Positions 8,450 to 17,225 of a stretch of 64,000 nucleotides of DNA are shown here, one piece after another. The DNA lies in contig JAFRXL010000001.1 in assembly GCA_017441505.1 (NCBI GenBank), positions 1 through 64,000 of the forward strand. Reading direction: 5' to 3'. The notes beneath the pieces are model-generated. The model made no database searches. It was not told the origin of the DNA and was given only the letters and a program-made list of their open reading frames with translations. The translations under genes and the position numbers were made by a program. How positions within the stretch are numbered: position 1 is the first letter of the stretch; each line of letters opens with the position of its first letter. The DNA comes from Ruminococcus sp. GTDB taxonomy: Bacteria; Bacillota; Clostridia; Oscillospirales; Ruminococcaceae.

Positions 8450-8911
8450 ATGAAGATCATCCCTGCGACTATAAATGACTTGTCTGCAATCAAAAAAATT
8501 ACTCACGATACTATCAAAGCGGTCTATCCGGCTTACTATCCAAAGGGAGCTGTAGATTTCTTTCTTGAACATCATTGCGATGCCAATATCAGAAATGACA
8601 TTTCAGAGGGTATAGTCTATCTGCTTTTTGATGATGCTGAAACTGCGGCAGGTACTGTGACAGTGCGTCATAATGATATTGGACGCTTATTTGTGCTGCC
8701 GGAATATCAGGGCAGAGGATACGGAAGTAAACTGCTGAGCTTTGCTGAAAAGCTCATTGCAGAGAATTATGAGGAAGCTGTGCTGGATTCGTCATTTCCG
8801 GCTAAGGGGATATATCTCAAAAAAGGCTATATATTCACTGAATATAACAAAATCGAAACACATAACGGCGATTTTTTATGTTTCGACTCTATGGCAAAGA
8901 AACTGAGGTGA
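8450..8911 (+). CDS. GNAT family N-acetyltransferase
   Basis: 153 residues with the GNAT fold: LFVLPEYQGRGYGSKLLSFA holds the acetyl-CoA pyrophosphate loop (Q/RxxGxG/A). The C-terminal half has YLKKGYIFTEYN. Substrate unknown. I chose the ATG at 8450 over the GTG at 8441 because AAAGGTG sits 6 bp upstream of the ATG and overlaps the GTG. The kinase gene follows after 4 bp, so the two are co-expressed. Confidence 0.88.
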   Translation: MKIIPATINDLSAIKKITHDTIKAVYPAYYPKGAVDFFLEHHCDANIRNDISEGIVYLLFDDAETAAGTVTVRHNDIGRLFVLPEYQGRGYGSKLLSFAEKLIAENYEEAVLDSSFPAKGIYLKKGYIFTEYNKIETHNGDFLCFDSMAKKLR

Positions 8912-8915
8912 ATAT

Positions 8916-9905
8916 ATGGAGATAAATAATATCCCGAAGCTTTTTGGCATTGATGATGTGCAGTCGGTAGAGGAGATCAATAACGGTCATATAAATCGTA
9001 CCTATCTTTGCCATTGCAGTGATAAATACTATATCATGCAAGCCATTAACAGCGAAGTTTTTAGTTCTCCGGAGCGTGTGATGAATAACGTCGGGAAGAT
9101 AGTATCTGCTTTTGAGATGCTTGAAGATGAGCGTATAGCGGTTCCCGAGTACCTTCATTGCGGTGAAAAGCTGTTTGCTGCTGCGAACGGTCAGACGTGG
9201 AGAATGTACAGATACATACCGGAGAAAGTTTCTCCGCTGACAAACTCTGCCTACAGTACGGGACTTGCTTATGGCACTTTTATACGTGCTGTGAACGCAA
9301 AGGGCGTGAAACTGAATCCTACTATAACCGATTTCCACGACCTCGGCAGATATTTTTCAACTCTGACCTATCTCGCAGGAAATTCCGGACTTAAAAAGAT
9401 CGACAGTACTGTAATTACAAAACTGGGTAACCTCAAGGACACTCTTGAACAGGTCTTTACTGCCGATTTTAAGCGGAGAAATGTGCATAATGATGCTAAA
9501 ACGGACAATGTCATAATTGGTGAGAGAATAACTATCATCGACCTTGATACCGCAATGCCGGGATATGCTGCAATTGATTTTGGCGACCTTATCCGCTCGG
9601 TCTGCAAGGGGAAAGCTCCGGATATGAACGTTATACGTGACGCTGCGAGAGGTTTTGCTGCTGGTCTGTGGGGAGTGCTCAGCTCTGACGAGACTGATTC
9701 GCTGTACTACGGTATACTCTATGTGACAGGGGAGCTTGCGATACGCTACCTTATTGACTATATCAGCGAGAATGGCTATTTTAAGGGGAAAACTCCGGCA
9801 CAGTGTCTCGGACGTGCAAACGAGCTCCTTGAACAGCTTGGGATGTTCATTCAGTACGGCGAGGATATTATAAATATCATTTATTCGGCTTTTGAGAAAA
9901 AATAA
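8916..9905 (+). CDS. APH/choline-kinase fold phosphotransferase, possibly N-acetylhexosamine kinase-like
   Basis: 329 residues of the aminoglycoside phosphotransferase superfamily. The Brenner-type catalytic loop reads VHNDAKTDNVI (near residue 190) and the metal-binding Asp is in IIDLDTAMPGYAAIDFGDLIR (near 205-225). The combination HNDxKxxNV and the family length fit N-acetylhexosamine 1-kinase relatives, which phosphorylate free GlcNAc/GalNAc; that substrate is inference. It follows a GNAT gene and ends at a strong terminator. Confidence 0.85.
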   Translation: MEINNIPKLFGIDDVQSVEEINNGHINRTYLCHCSDKYYIMQAINSEVFSSPERVMNNVGKIVSAFEMLEDERIAVPEYLHCGEKLFAAANGQTWRMYRYIPEKVSPLTNSAYSTGLAYGTFIRAVNAKGVKLNPTITDFHDLGRYFSTLTYLAGNSGLKKIDSTVITKLGNLKDTLEQVFTADFKRRNVHNDAKTDNVIIGERITIIDLDTAMPGYAAIDFGDLIRSVCKGKAPDMNVIRDAARGFAAGLWGVLSSDETDSLYYGILYVTGELAIRYLIDYISENGYFKGKTPAQCLGRANELLEQLGMFIQYGEDIINIIYSAFEKK

Positions 9906-9909
9906 AATC

Positions 9910-9946
9910 GACCTTCTGTGAGAAAAAATCACAGAAGGTCTTTTTT
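9910..9946. terminator. Strong intrinsic terminator between convergent genes
   Basis: A perfect 12-bp stem (gaccttctgtga with tcacagaaggtc), 7-nt loop and T6. It ends the kinase transcript; on the minus strand it is followed by a T-rich stretch and can also serve the cellulase gene. Confidence 0.93.
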
Positions 9947-9952
9947 ATAATA

Positions 9953-12706
9953 TTACTTCTTTTTAAGCTTGATTATCTTATAGACGAATAATTCGATAGA
10001 GATAAGACCAACGACCGCAGCTCCGGCGATAATAGCTATCATACCGAGGTTGCTGTCCTCATCATCATCGTCATCATCGGTGTCCTTATTTTTCTTTGTA
10101 GTTTTTACCTCATCTTCGTCATCGGACTTGGTTTTAGTGCTTTTGCGGATAGACTCTTTAGTCTCGTCCTCATTTTCCTCAGTTATCTCCTCGGTTTCTT
10201 CGGCAGGCTGTAGGTCTGCAAAAGCACTCTTATCAGTAGTACTTGTTACACCTATCTGTATACCGCCGTTTTCCTGAGCGGTAAATGCTGAGAGCCATGC
10301 GAGTGAAGCATTCCAGTTGATAGTACACTCGTTTACAGACCAAGCTTCAATGTGGTCCATATAGCACTTCTGCGGAGCTATCTCGCCTTTCTTCCAGCCT
10401 GAGCCTTTTACCCAAGGGTCCTGCATACCGGAATTCGGTCCGCCGGACATTACTCCCGCAGGAGCTTCAGGGAATGTTTCATCTACCTGATGTGACCAGT
10501 AGCGGTGGTGAGGATTCTCGACAGCATGATAGCCGTAGCCTGTAACATAGGAGTACTCATTTGCATTTCTTCCGAGGAGGTAGTCCATGCCGCCTATAGC
10601 ACCGTCGAGGTAAGCATCATCGTCTGAGAGAAGATAAGCATAAGCGAGCACGACAGCATTGTCAGCTGCAAGTGAATTCGAGCCCCATATATAGCCCTTA
10701 TCGCTGTCGTTGTAGCTGAGCTGGCTTTGACCGTAAGGCACACCGTATCCCTGTTCATCTTCGATTTCTATGAAGTGGTCTCCGGCAGAGATGATATTCT
10801 CTTTTAATTTCTTATAGTCAGAGTCGGGGACTTGTTTTTCGTCGAGAGAAAGGCTCATAGTACCAAGAGCAGCAGTATTTCCCCAGTCGAAGCTTCCCAC
10901 AGTATCAACGCTCTCGCCGCCGCCGAGTGAAGTCGGGAGTTCAAGGAAGAAGTCGGAATCTTTCATGTCCTCATAATAGCTGTCGTCGCCGGTAGTGAGG
11001 AAGAGCTCGCAGGCAGCCCAGTAGAATTCATCATCTACGTTGTCATCGCCGTAAGCACCGCCGCCTGTTGAGCTGTCGAGCGGAGCGTAAACGTCAGGAT
11101 TCTTTTTAGCTGCTTCATAGGCTTCTATTGCAGCATCGAGGCACTTGTCTGCGAAGTCCTCGTCGTACTTATGCCAGAGTCTGGAAGCCTGAGCTGCACA
11201 GGCAGCAAGATTGAGAGTAGCAGCTGTTGACGGCGGCTTGACTATTCTACGCATCTTGTCATCAGCCGGAGCAATAGCAAGACCGGTCCATTTTTCGTCA
11301 TGAGCTTTGTGGTAAGCCATTCCCTTGTATTCGCCGTCTTCGACTATCATTTTGAGCATCCATTCCATTTCCCAGCGGGCTTCGTCAAGGAGGTCGGGAG
11401 CTTTATTGTTGTTTTCAGGTATGAGCATTGTTCCGTCAGCATAGACATCATCAAAGCCGTATTTAAGTGCAGTTTCGTACTGGTTTTGGAGCATCCAGAG
11501 TGAGAATCCGCCGTTTACGACGTATTTTCCGTGATCTCCTGCATCGTACCAGCCGCCGGTAACGTCAATGGACTTTCCGGTGCTGTCAGTTTTTTCCCAG
11601 TCGGACATTATTTCAGCGGAATCGTTAGGGTGTCCGGCAGCTCTTGCGAGTTTTGAAGTGTCGCCGGAAGATATGTATTTGCTTTCTATTTCTATTCCGC
11701 TGCGGTTCTGATAGAAATAATTTAGCGAATTATAGAGAATACCGGAGTAAAGCTCGTTGTCGCCGATAGTGAATTCGTAGCTTCTGTCGCCGTCTTCGGT
11801 CTCGATATAGAAAGTGCCCTTGTCGTTAAAATCGGTGAAGTCGATGATATGAACTTCGTCCTCGGAGTCCTTATCCTCGCCGAAAGGTTTGGAAGTACCG
11901 GAATAGACCTTGTCGCCGTCCTCGTTGATGATGTCGAAGTCGATACCGGAGCTGCTGTCGCTCACGAGAGTAGCTCTTTTAGCTCTGTTTTCAAAATATC
12001 CGACCTGATTTATCATGATAGGGGAGCGTTTCCACTTCGGAGCAGCTTTATAGTCATTTTCATCGCTTGTGAGGTCTTTCAGCGACATATTGTCGAAAGT
12101 TATCTCAGTACCTGCCGGGAAGCATCCGCCGGGAGTATACTGACCGTCACCGCCGAGGTGGAAAGCCCACTCAGCAACATCAATAGATTGTGAAGCGGTG
12201 AAAGTGTGAGTTACCTTTTTTGTCTCGTTGGCATTTATCGGTATAGGTTCCCATGTTGAGCCGAGGTCAGGACCGTTGTCGTCCATTTCATTATGCCAGA
12301 CTTCATTATTTTCGGCGTCGCCGATCTTTGTGTAGTACTTACCGCTCTGTGTCGGAGTTATCTCGTAGGACACCTCATATTTATGACCGGAAACGATTTT
12401 CAGACCTCTGTGGCGGAACTGACAGTCCCATCTGTCCTCACCGCCGGCAGAAGCTCCGCCTGGTTTAACGATTTTTACCTTGTATTTTCCGTCAGTAAGC
12501 TCGAACTCCATTTCAGCCGGAGCTGATTCAACGATATGCCACGGAAGTCCGACACCTTCATCAAAGTTGGTCTGACCAAGCTGCTGACCGGCATCAGCTT
12601 TCAGAGGGATAAGCTGAGCACCTGCCGGAACAATGATGCTTGCAGTAAGAGTCAAAGCTGCCATTGCAGACAGACTTTTATTTCTGAGCTGCCTAAATTT
12701 ACTCAT
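9953..12706 (-). CDS. Membrane-anchored GH9 endoglucanase with CBM4
   Basis: 917 residues. Order: signal peptide (about 1-38), CBM4-type carbohydrate-binding module (about 43-212), the Ig-like CelD_N domain (about 228-315), the GH9 catalytic domain (about 320-810), an acidic/Lys/Thr linker (about 835-885), then a membrane segment (about 887-910) and a KLKKK tail. Catalytic residues are visible: Asp388 and Asp391 in GGWYDAGDHGKYV, His in NPHHRYW (about 733), and the proton-donor Glu793 in VNECTINWNA. GH9 enzymes cleave beta-1,4-glucan. No dockerin or CBM37 is present; the C-terminal anchor instead keeps the enzyme on the cell surface. The RBS AGGAGG lies 8 bp before the ATG. Confidence 0.95.
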   Translation of the reverse strand: MSKFRQLRNKSLSAMAALTLTASIIVPAGAQLIPLKADAGQQLGQTNFDEGVGLPWHIVESAPAEMEFELTDGKYKVKIVKPGGASAGGEDRWDCQFRHRGLKIVSGHKYEVSYEITPTQSGKYYTKIGDAENNEVWHNEMDDNGPDLGSTWEPIPINANETKKVTHTFTASQSIDVAEWAFHLGGDGQYTPGGCFPAGTEITFDNMSLKDLTSDENDYKAAPKWKRSPIMINQVGYFENRAKRATLVSDSSSGIDFDIINEDGDKVYSGTSKPFGEDKDSEDEVHIIDFTDFNDKGTFYIETEDGDRSYEFTIGDNELYSGILYNSLNYFYQNRSGIEIESKYISSGDTSKLARAAGHPNDSAEIMSDWEKTDSTGKSIDVTGGWYDAGDHGKYVVNGGFSLWMLQNQYETALKYGFDDVYADGTMLIPENNNKAPDLLDEARWEMEWMLKMIVEDGEYKGMAYHKAHDEKWTGLAIAPADDKMRRIVKPPSTAATLNLAACAAQASRLWHKYDEDFADKCLDAAIEAYEAAKKNPDVYAPLDSSTGGGAYGDDNVDDEFYWAACELFLTTGDDSYYEDMKDSDFFLELPTSLGGGESVDTVGSFDWGNTAALGTMSLSLDEKQVPDSDYKKLKENIISAGDHFIEIEDEQGYGVPYGQSQLSYNDSDKGYIWGSNSLAADNAVVLAYAYLLSDDDAYLDGAIGGMDYLLGRNANEYSYVTGYGYHAVENPHHRYWSHQVDETFPEAPAGVMSGGPNSGMQDPWVKGSGWKKGEIAPQKCYMDHIEAWSVNECTINWNASLAWLSAFTAQENGGIQIGVTSTTDKSAFADLQPAEETEEITEENEDETKESIRKSTKTKSDDEDEVKTTKKNKDTDDDDDDEDSNLGMIAIIAGAAVVGLISIELFVYKIIKLKKK

Positions 12707-12747
12707 AAAAAAATACCTCCTGTATAAGCTTCATTAATATTTACCAT

Positions 12748-12753
12748 ATTATA
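12748..12753 (-). promoter_or_regulatory. -10 element of the cellulase gene
   Basis: TATAAT on the minus strand about 40 bp before the start codon. The -35 at normal spacing is poor, so an activator may be needed. The rest of 12760-12880 shows nothing else. Confidence 0.45.
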
Positions 12754-12879
12754 CTTTAATACTTTTTTGGGACTATGTAAATAGAATACACGGAAATTTT
12801 ACATTTGTATAAAATTAAACTCTGTTTTAAACTATATTTCCTAACAGCTAAGGCAGATTTTTCGGCAGTTTTTCATATG

Positions 12880-12906
12880 AAAAAACAGGGAAGCATTACG
12901 CTTCCC
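12880..12906 (-). terminator. Terminator of the TIR/SPFH cassette
   Basis: On the minus strand, a 7-bp stem gggaagc with gcttccc closes a 5-nt loop and is followed within a few bases by T6. It lies just beyond the membrane protein stop. Confidence 0.85.
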
Positions 12907-12916
12907 CGTCATAAGA

Positions 12917-13609
12917 TCACTTATTTGCTTTGCAGGCGATATTTCTGTCTTCGAGAGCGATGTTAACGTTTCTGCAAAGGTCGATAGCTCCCGGATTATT
13001 GCCTACTACAGCAGATTCGAGCTGTCCGAAGAGCTCAGCGAGCTTGAATTCCTGTTCAGCAATAGCAGTACTGCTTACCGGATCGCTGTATGAGATGTTT
13101 TCAGCGAGCTTTTTTATCTCCTGAGCGAGCATAGGGTCAGATGTACGTGTAGTGAGAGCCTCAGCTCTGAGTGCGAGAGACTTCATAAGTCTTGTGTCAG
13201 CGTTTTTCACTGTCTCCATATTTGAGATAGCTTCTCTTGCCATTTTAGCAGTAATTCCGAGCACAAGAGCACCTGCAAGTACTAATATGCAGAGCAAAAT
13301 GGTAAACTGTGGCGGAGCACTGTCGCCAATACTAAAAATAACCAAGCTGAGTATAGTCTGGATTATCATGTAGAGTATTCCGACTCTGGAGATAGGGTAG
13401 CCGAGTACCTGACTTTTCAGCGGAGTTTCAGGCGGATAAGCAAGCTTGAATACCGGTATCTGGAGCAATATCGCAAGCATTCCTGCTGCATAAGCTACTA
13501 TGAAATTGAAGCCGTGTTCAAATGGTGCGAGAAAAGCGATCGCAGTAAAAGCAAATGCCAGTACAACGAGTATAGCAACAACATGAGGTCTAACCTTTTT
13601 CATGATCAT
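12917..13609 (-). CDS. Four-TM membrane protein, last gene of the TIR/SPFH cassette
   Basis: About 230 residues: four hydrophobic segments (near 10-28, 33-52, 74-92 and 100-120) and then a soluble helical C-terminal half (about 125-230) with no known motif. The first ATG overlaps the SPFH stop by 4 bp (ATGA); the next ATG at 13603 has better spacing from GGAGA and may be the real start. The tight coupling means it is made with the SPFH protein. I do not recognise a family. Confidence 0.8.
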   Translation of the reverse strand: MIMKKVRPHVVAILVVLAFAFTAIAFLAPFEHGFNFIVAYAAGMLAILLQIPVFKLAYPPETPLKSQVLGYPISRVGILYMIIQTILSLVIFSIGDSAPPQFTILLCILVLAGALVLGITAKMAREAISNMETVKNADTRLMKSLALRAEALTTRTSDPMLAQEIKKLAENISYSDPVSSTAIAEQEFKLAELFGQLESAVVGNNPGAIDLCRNVNIALEDRNIACKANK

Positions 13610-15069
13610 TCTCCCTTCTTCTTTCCGCAGTTACGGCAGAAATTGCCTGTGTTTCCTTTTTCACCGCAGGAACAATCCCATGTATAGTTGGAATCAGGCT
13701 TTTTAGCTCCGCAGTTAGTGCAGAAATTTCCGATTATTCCCTTGTTTCCGCATGAGCAGTCCCATGCAGTCTGAGCAGCAGGTCTTTTAGCTCCGCAGAT
13801 ATTGCAGAAGTTTCCGATGATACCTCTGTTTCCGCAGCTGCAATCCCAGCTTCCTGCTGTATCCGGACGCTTGTTTCCGCATATATTGCAGAATCCTCCG
13901 GAATAGACTGTATTTCCGCATGAGCATACCCAGCCGCCGGCAGGAAGTCCGCTTGGAGCGTTCATATTGAGCATCGGGTCCATAGCATTTTTAGTCATGC
14001 CCATAACTCCGCCCATAGCACCGAGAGCAACTCCGAGACCGGCAATATCGCCTACAGAGCCTCCGCCTGAGCCGCCCATATTCTGAACAGCTCCCAGACC
14101 GACTTCACGGGCAGTCTGCTCACGGTAGGTGAAGCCCTTCATTCTCATTTCCTCAGCCTCAGCCGCTGCCTTTACAACGAGAGCGTCCGCTTCTCCCTTA
14201 GCACCGATGACTTTGAGCTGTGCAGCAGTCTCAGCTTCAACAGCCTGTCTTTCACGGGCTTTTTCAGCCTCAGCTTTGAGTATCTCTTCCTGACGTACTT
14301 TCAGGTAGAGGTCAGCACGCTGCTGTTTTAATCTTCTGTAATTAGGGTCGTCGTCCGGAGTGATGATAGTCTCGACAAAGAACTCTGGCATAATAAGGCC
14401 GTATTCTTTGATATTATCGTTAAGAACGGTGCAGAGACTTCCGGAAATAGTATCAAGATGCTCGTCTATTTCGAGGATATTAATGCCGTTGTCCTTGATG
14501 ATACGTGCGAGACTGCTTTTGACTTTGGTGATTATCATAGCTTTGAATTTAGCTATAGTAGGTTTAAGACCAAAGTTTCCGTCAACAACGTCTGCCTGAG
14601 TGAACTCGCTTGCAGTACCAACGAGCTTTATGAGGAGCTTTCTTGCATTGTTCACACGCAGATTGAACTGTCCGCAAGCACCTATTTCAATGGGAAGTCC
14701 GGATTCAGGCTCAATAAATCTCACCTTTGAATCTGTTCCCCATTTGATACCCATCTGTACTGTCTTGTTTATGTAGTAAACTTCGCAGTGGAACGGAGTA
14801 TCGGCATTTGTCGGGAGCTTATATGCTTTATTGATTATCGGAAGGTTCTGGGTCTCAAGAGTATGTCTGCCGGGACCGAACAGGTCAAGAGCCTGACCGT
14901 CACGGAAGAATACAGCTTCCTGAGATTCATGTACTATAAGCTGTGAACCAAGGTTGAAGTTCTGTATCGGGTGTTTGTACACAAGGGTCTGGTTATCGCC
15001 CTCGTACACAATAACGCTGGCAAGACCGTGATCTGGTGTCTTAGGTTCATCCTTATGGGTATTGAACAT
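13606..15069 (-). CDS. SPFH/Band-7-like protein with four C-terminal zinc ribbons
   Basis: 487 residues. Residues 1-240 form an SPFH (stomatin/prohibitin/flotillin/HflKC) domain of the group often annotated virion core protein-like. Residues 250-300 are a charged coiled coil rich in Ala/Glu/Lys; a Gly/Met-rich stretch follows (about 320-375). From residue 379 come four zinc-ribbon units, each with CSCG then CxxCG about 9 residues later. There is no N-terminal membrane segment, unlike QmcA. Bacillus subtilis YdjI has the same SPFH plus zinc-ribbon plan and works with a PspA-type protein at the membrane (family knowledge). It lies 14 bp after a TIR gene and overlaps the next gene by 4 bp. Confidence 0.88.
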   Translation of the reverse strand: MFNTHKDEPKTPDHGLASVIVYEGDNQTLVYKHPIQNFNLGSQLIVHESQEAVFFRDGQALDLFGPGRHTLETQNLPIINKAYKLPTNADTPFHCEVYYINKTVQMGIKWGTDSKVRFIEPESGLPIEIGACGQFNLRVNNARKLLIKLVGTASEFTQADVVDGNFGLKPTIAKFKAMIITKVKSSLARIIKDNGINILEIDEHLDTISGSLCTVLNDNIKEYGLIMPEFFVETIITPDDDPNYRRLKQQRADLYLKVRQEEILKAEAEKARERQAVEAETAAQLKVIGAKGEADALVVKAAAEAEEMRMKGFTYREQTAREVGLGAVQNMGGSGGGSVGDIAGLGVALGAMGGVMGMTKNAMDPMLNMNAPSGLPAGGWVCSCGNTVYSGGFCNICGNKRPDTAGSWDCSCGNRGIIGNFCNICGAKRPAAQTAWDCSCGNKGIIGNFCTNCGAKKPDSNYTWDCSCGEKGNTGNFCRNCGKKKGE

Positions 15070-15083
15070 ATATATTTCCTCCT

Positions 15084-17204
15084 TTATAAGTTGTTGCTAT
15101 TTTCACCGTAGTAGTATTTATGAGCTATGCTTCCGAATCTGTAGGCTGCTATCATTGCACCGACGTGCAGAGCAATGACCATTAGCAGCAATATAGCGTT
15201 ATATCCTGCCTGATTCATAAAGAATGTTGTCAATACAGCGATAAGCACAGCTATAGGTCTGAAAGCGAACAGCGAGTTTTTTGACAAACTGCCGTCATGT
15301 CGCATCTGCATATATATCATAGAGAAGCAGAACAGCGGTGAAGCTATGAGAGTTTTTAATCTGTAATTTTCAGCCATTACCATTTCGTGCTCCCAAGCTA
15401 TTGAGTAGCATTTGAAGACAGTCATCACAGAAAAAATTGCTATCAAAACAAATACGATAGTGAAAGATAACCTGCTTTTGCTCTTTGATTTTTCAGCAGC
15501 CTGATTCTGTCGGCTGCGTTCTATCGCCTCAGCTTCCATACGAAGTCTTTCTTCTTCCTCAGCGGCGATCCTCTCCGCAGTGAGCTGTTTTTGCAGTTTT
15601 TCCTCACATTCTATGCCTTTTCTTAATGAGTCCTTATAATTATCGAGCCAGCGGAAGTACTCCACAGCTTTTTTGTTGTCACCGCTTTCCATTGCGGCAC
15701 AGGCTTTCTGATAGTGGCTTTCAAGCATACTGACTGCCTTTTCACGGAGTATCTCAGCTTCCGGCATATCCTTTACTTCATCAAGGAGTTTAAGTCCGGC
15801 TAATATATCCTTGCCTTTTCTGGTAGGATCTATCATTCGCTCTGCGTCCATTATAGAATTCTGCCTTAGCTCATCCCGCTTGCGTTCGGCAGCAGTAATG
15901 AGTGCGGCAGCGTTTCCGAAATTACCGAGTTCCTTCAAGTCGCTGATCAGCTTTTCTGCATCCGATGGGAAATAGCAGTTGTCTATGGACTCAGCCGCAC
16001 GGTTAAGTCTGCACTGTATATCCAGCTCTTCAAGAGCTTTTTTCTCGGAGCTGTCCGCAAATCTCAGAGCTTTCTGGAAGTTATCATATTTACTGATCTT
16101 GATATTTAATGCAGATAGTTCCTTTACGGAAGATTTTTTCAGTGAAGCTAAAAGTTTTCCGAGATAAGCTTTCGAGTTCCTCGGGTCGGCATCGAGAGCC
16201 TTTTCGCAGTAAACATCTGCATTTTTCCAATCTCTGTCTTCGAGAAAGAGGTAAGCTCTGTCGAGCAGAGAATCCGGATTTGCTGCTGATACAACAGAGT
16301 TGTTATGACCTCCGCCTATCAGCTTTTCAACGCCTCTTACGAGGTCCTGCACAGCACCCATTTTTGAAAGGTCCTGAGCCTGAAAAGAGATGAGCTCTTC
16401 CGGAAGATCATAAGGATTCATGTCCTTGTAGCAGGGGATGATGTATTTATGCTGTCCCTGAGACATAAGGCTCAGGAAGCGGCTCCATTCATTTTTTACC
16501 CATACCGATGTGAACTGGTCCGGTTTGTTGCCTACAACGAGCATGACCTCTGCACTCTGCAAAGCAGCAAAGATGTAAGGTTCGTATTCCTGACCGAGTT
16601 TATCTTCGAGTGTTATTCGTGAGAAAAAGACTTTATAGCCTCTTTCTGTAAGTTCTTCATATATCTCCTGAGCTTCAACGCTGGCGGCAGTACGCTCGCC
16701 GTACGACTCAGTTTCCTTGTAGCATATGAATATGTCGAAAGGCGACTCCTGACCGGATATTGAGAGTATGCGTTTCTGCACCTTGTCTATGTAGGCTGCC
16801 TCATGTCTGTACAGAGACTGGGCAGCACCGTCAGAATACTTTAGTGCGAGCAGAAAAGAGCTGTCCTCCAGTATCGAACGGAACTGAGTACGGTGACAGG
16901 TCGGGAGCATCTTTCCGGAGCGTGGGTCACGGACGTATTCTATACCGTAGTTGCACAGGCAGAGTCCCCAGTGAGCTTCAGCTTCCTGAGGAGCTTCCGA
17001 CAATATATCTTCATATACTGCAGCCGCACGGTCGAAGTCGCTGCTGCGGCGGTAATAGTTAGCACGGTCGAAAAGACGATTCCGGGTTTCATTATCAAGT
17101 TTAGGCAAAGTCTGCTCTGTACCGCAGTAGCTGCATCGGCAAACGGTCATATTCTCGCCGATCTCCAGAGCACCTCCGCACATTTTACATTTATATACAG
17201 CCAT
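15084..17204 (-). CDS. TIR-domain protein with N-terminal zinc ribbon and C-terminal membrane domain (TIR-2)
   Basis: 706 residues. A zinc ribbon opens the protein (Cys 6, 9, 22, 24, 27), then a short helical repeat region (about 40-100), then a TIR domain (about 155-290) beginning FDIFICYKETE. The glutamate used for NAD cleavage in catalytic TIR domains has an equivalent at Glu239 in VWVKNEWSRF. A long helical, TPR-like region follows (about 310-560), with a charged coiled coil (540-570) and about four membrane segments (580-690). I start at the ATG at 17204 because GGAGGT is 5 bp upstream; the in-frame GTG at 17216 overlaps that RBS. It lies 21 bp after its paralogue. Confidence 0.9.
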   Translation of the reverse strand: MAVYKCKMCGGALEIGENMTVCRCSYCGTEQTLPKLDNETRNRLFDRANYYRRSSDFDRAAAVYEDILSEAPQEAEAHWGLCLCNYGIEYVRDPRSGKMLPTCHRTQFRSILEDSSFLLALKYSDGAAQSLYRHEAAYIDKVQKRILSISGQESPFDIFICYKETESYGERTAASVEAQEIYEELTERGYKVFFSRITLEDKLGQEYEPYIFAALQSAEVMLVVGNKPDQFTSVWVKNEWSRFLSLMSQGQHKYIIPCYKDMNPYDLPEELISFQAQDLSKMGAVQDLVRGVEKLIGGGHNNSVVSAANPDSLLDRAYLFLEDRDWKNADVYCEKALDADPRNSKAYLGKLLASLKKSSVKELSALNIKISKYDNFQKALRFADSSEKKALEELDIQCRLNRAAESIDNCYFPSDAEKLISDLKELGNFGNAAALITAAERKRDELRQNSIMDAERMIDPTRKGKDILAGLKLLDEVKDMPEAEILREKAVSMLESHYQKACAAMESGDNKKAVEYFRWLDNYKDSLRKGIECEEKLQKQLTAERIAAEEEERLRMEAEAIERSRQNQAAEKSKSKSRLSFTIVFVLIAIFSVMTVFKCYSIAWEHEMVMAENYRLKTLIASPLFCFSMIYMQMRHDGSLSKNSLFAFRPIAVLIAVLTTFFMNQAGYNAILLLMVIALHVGAMIAAYRFGSIAHKYYYGENSNNL

Positions 17205-17225
17205 TTTTACCTCCACAGCTGTGTT

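Noticed and set aside
10050..10277. Ser/Val-rich plus-strand frame
   Set aside because: Produced by the complement of the Asp/Glu/Lys-rich linker of the cellulase.
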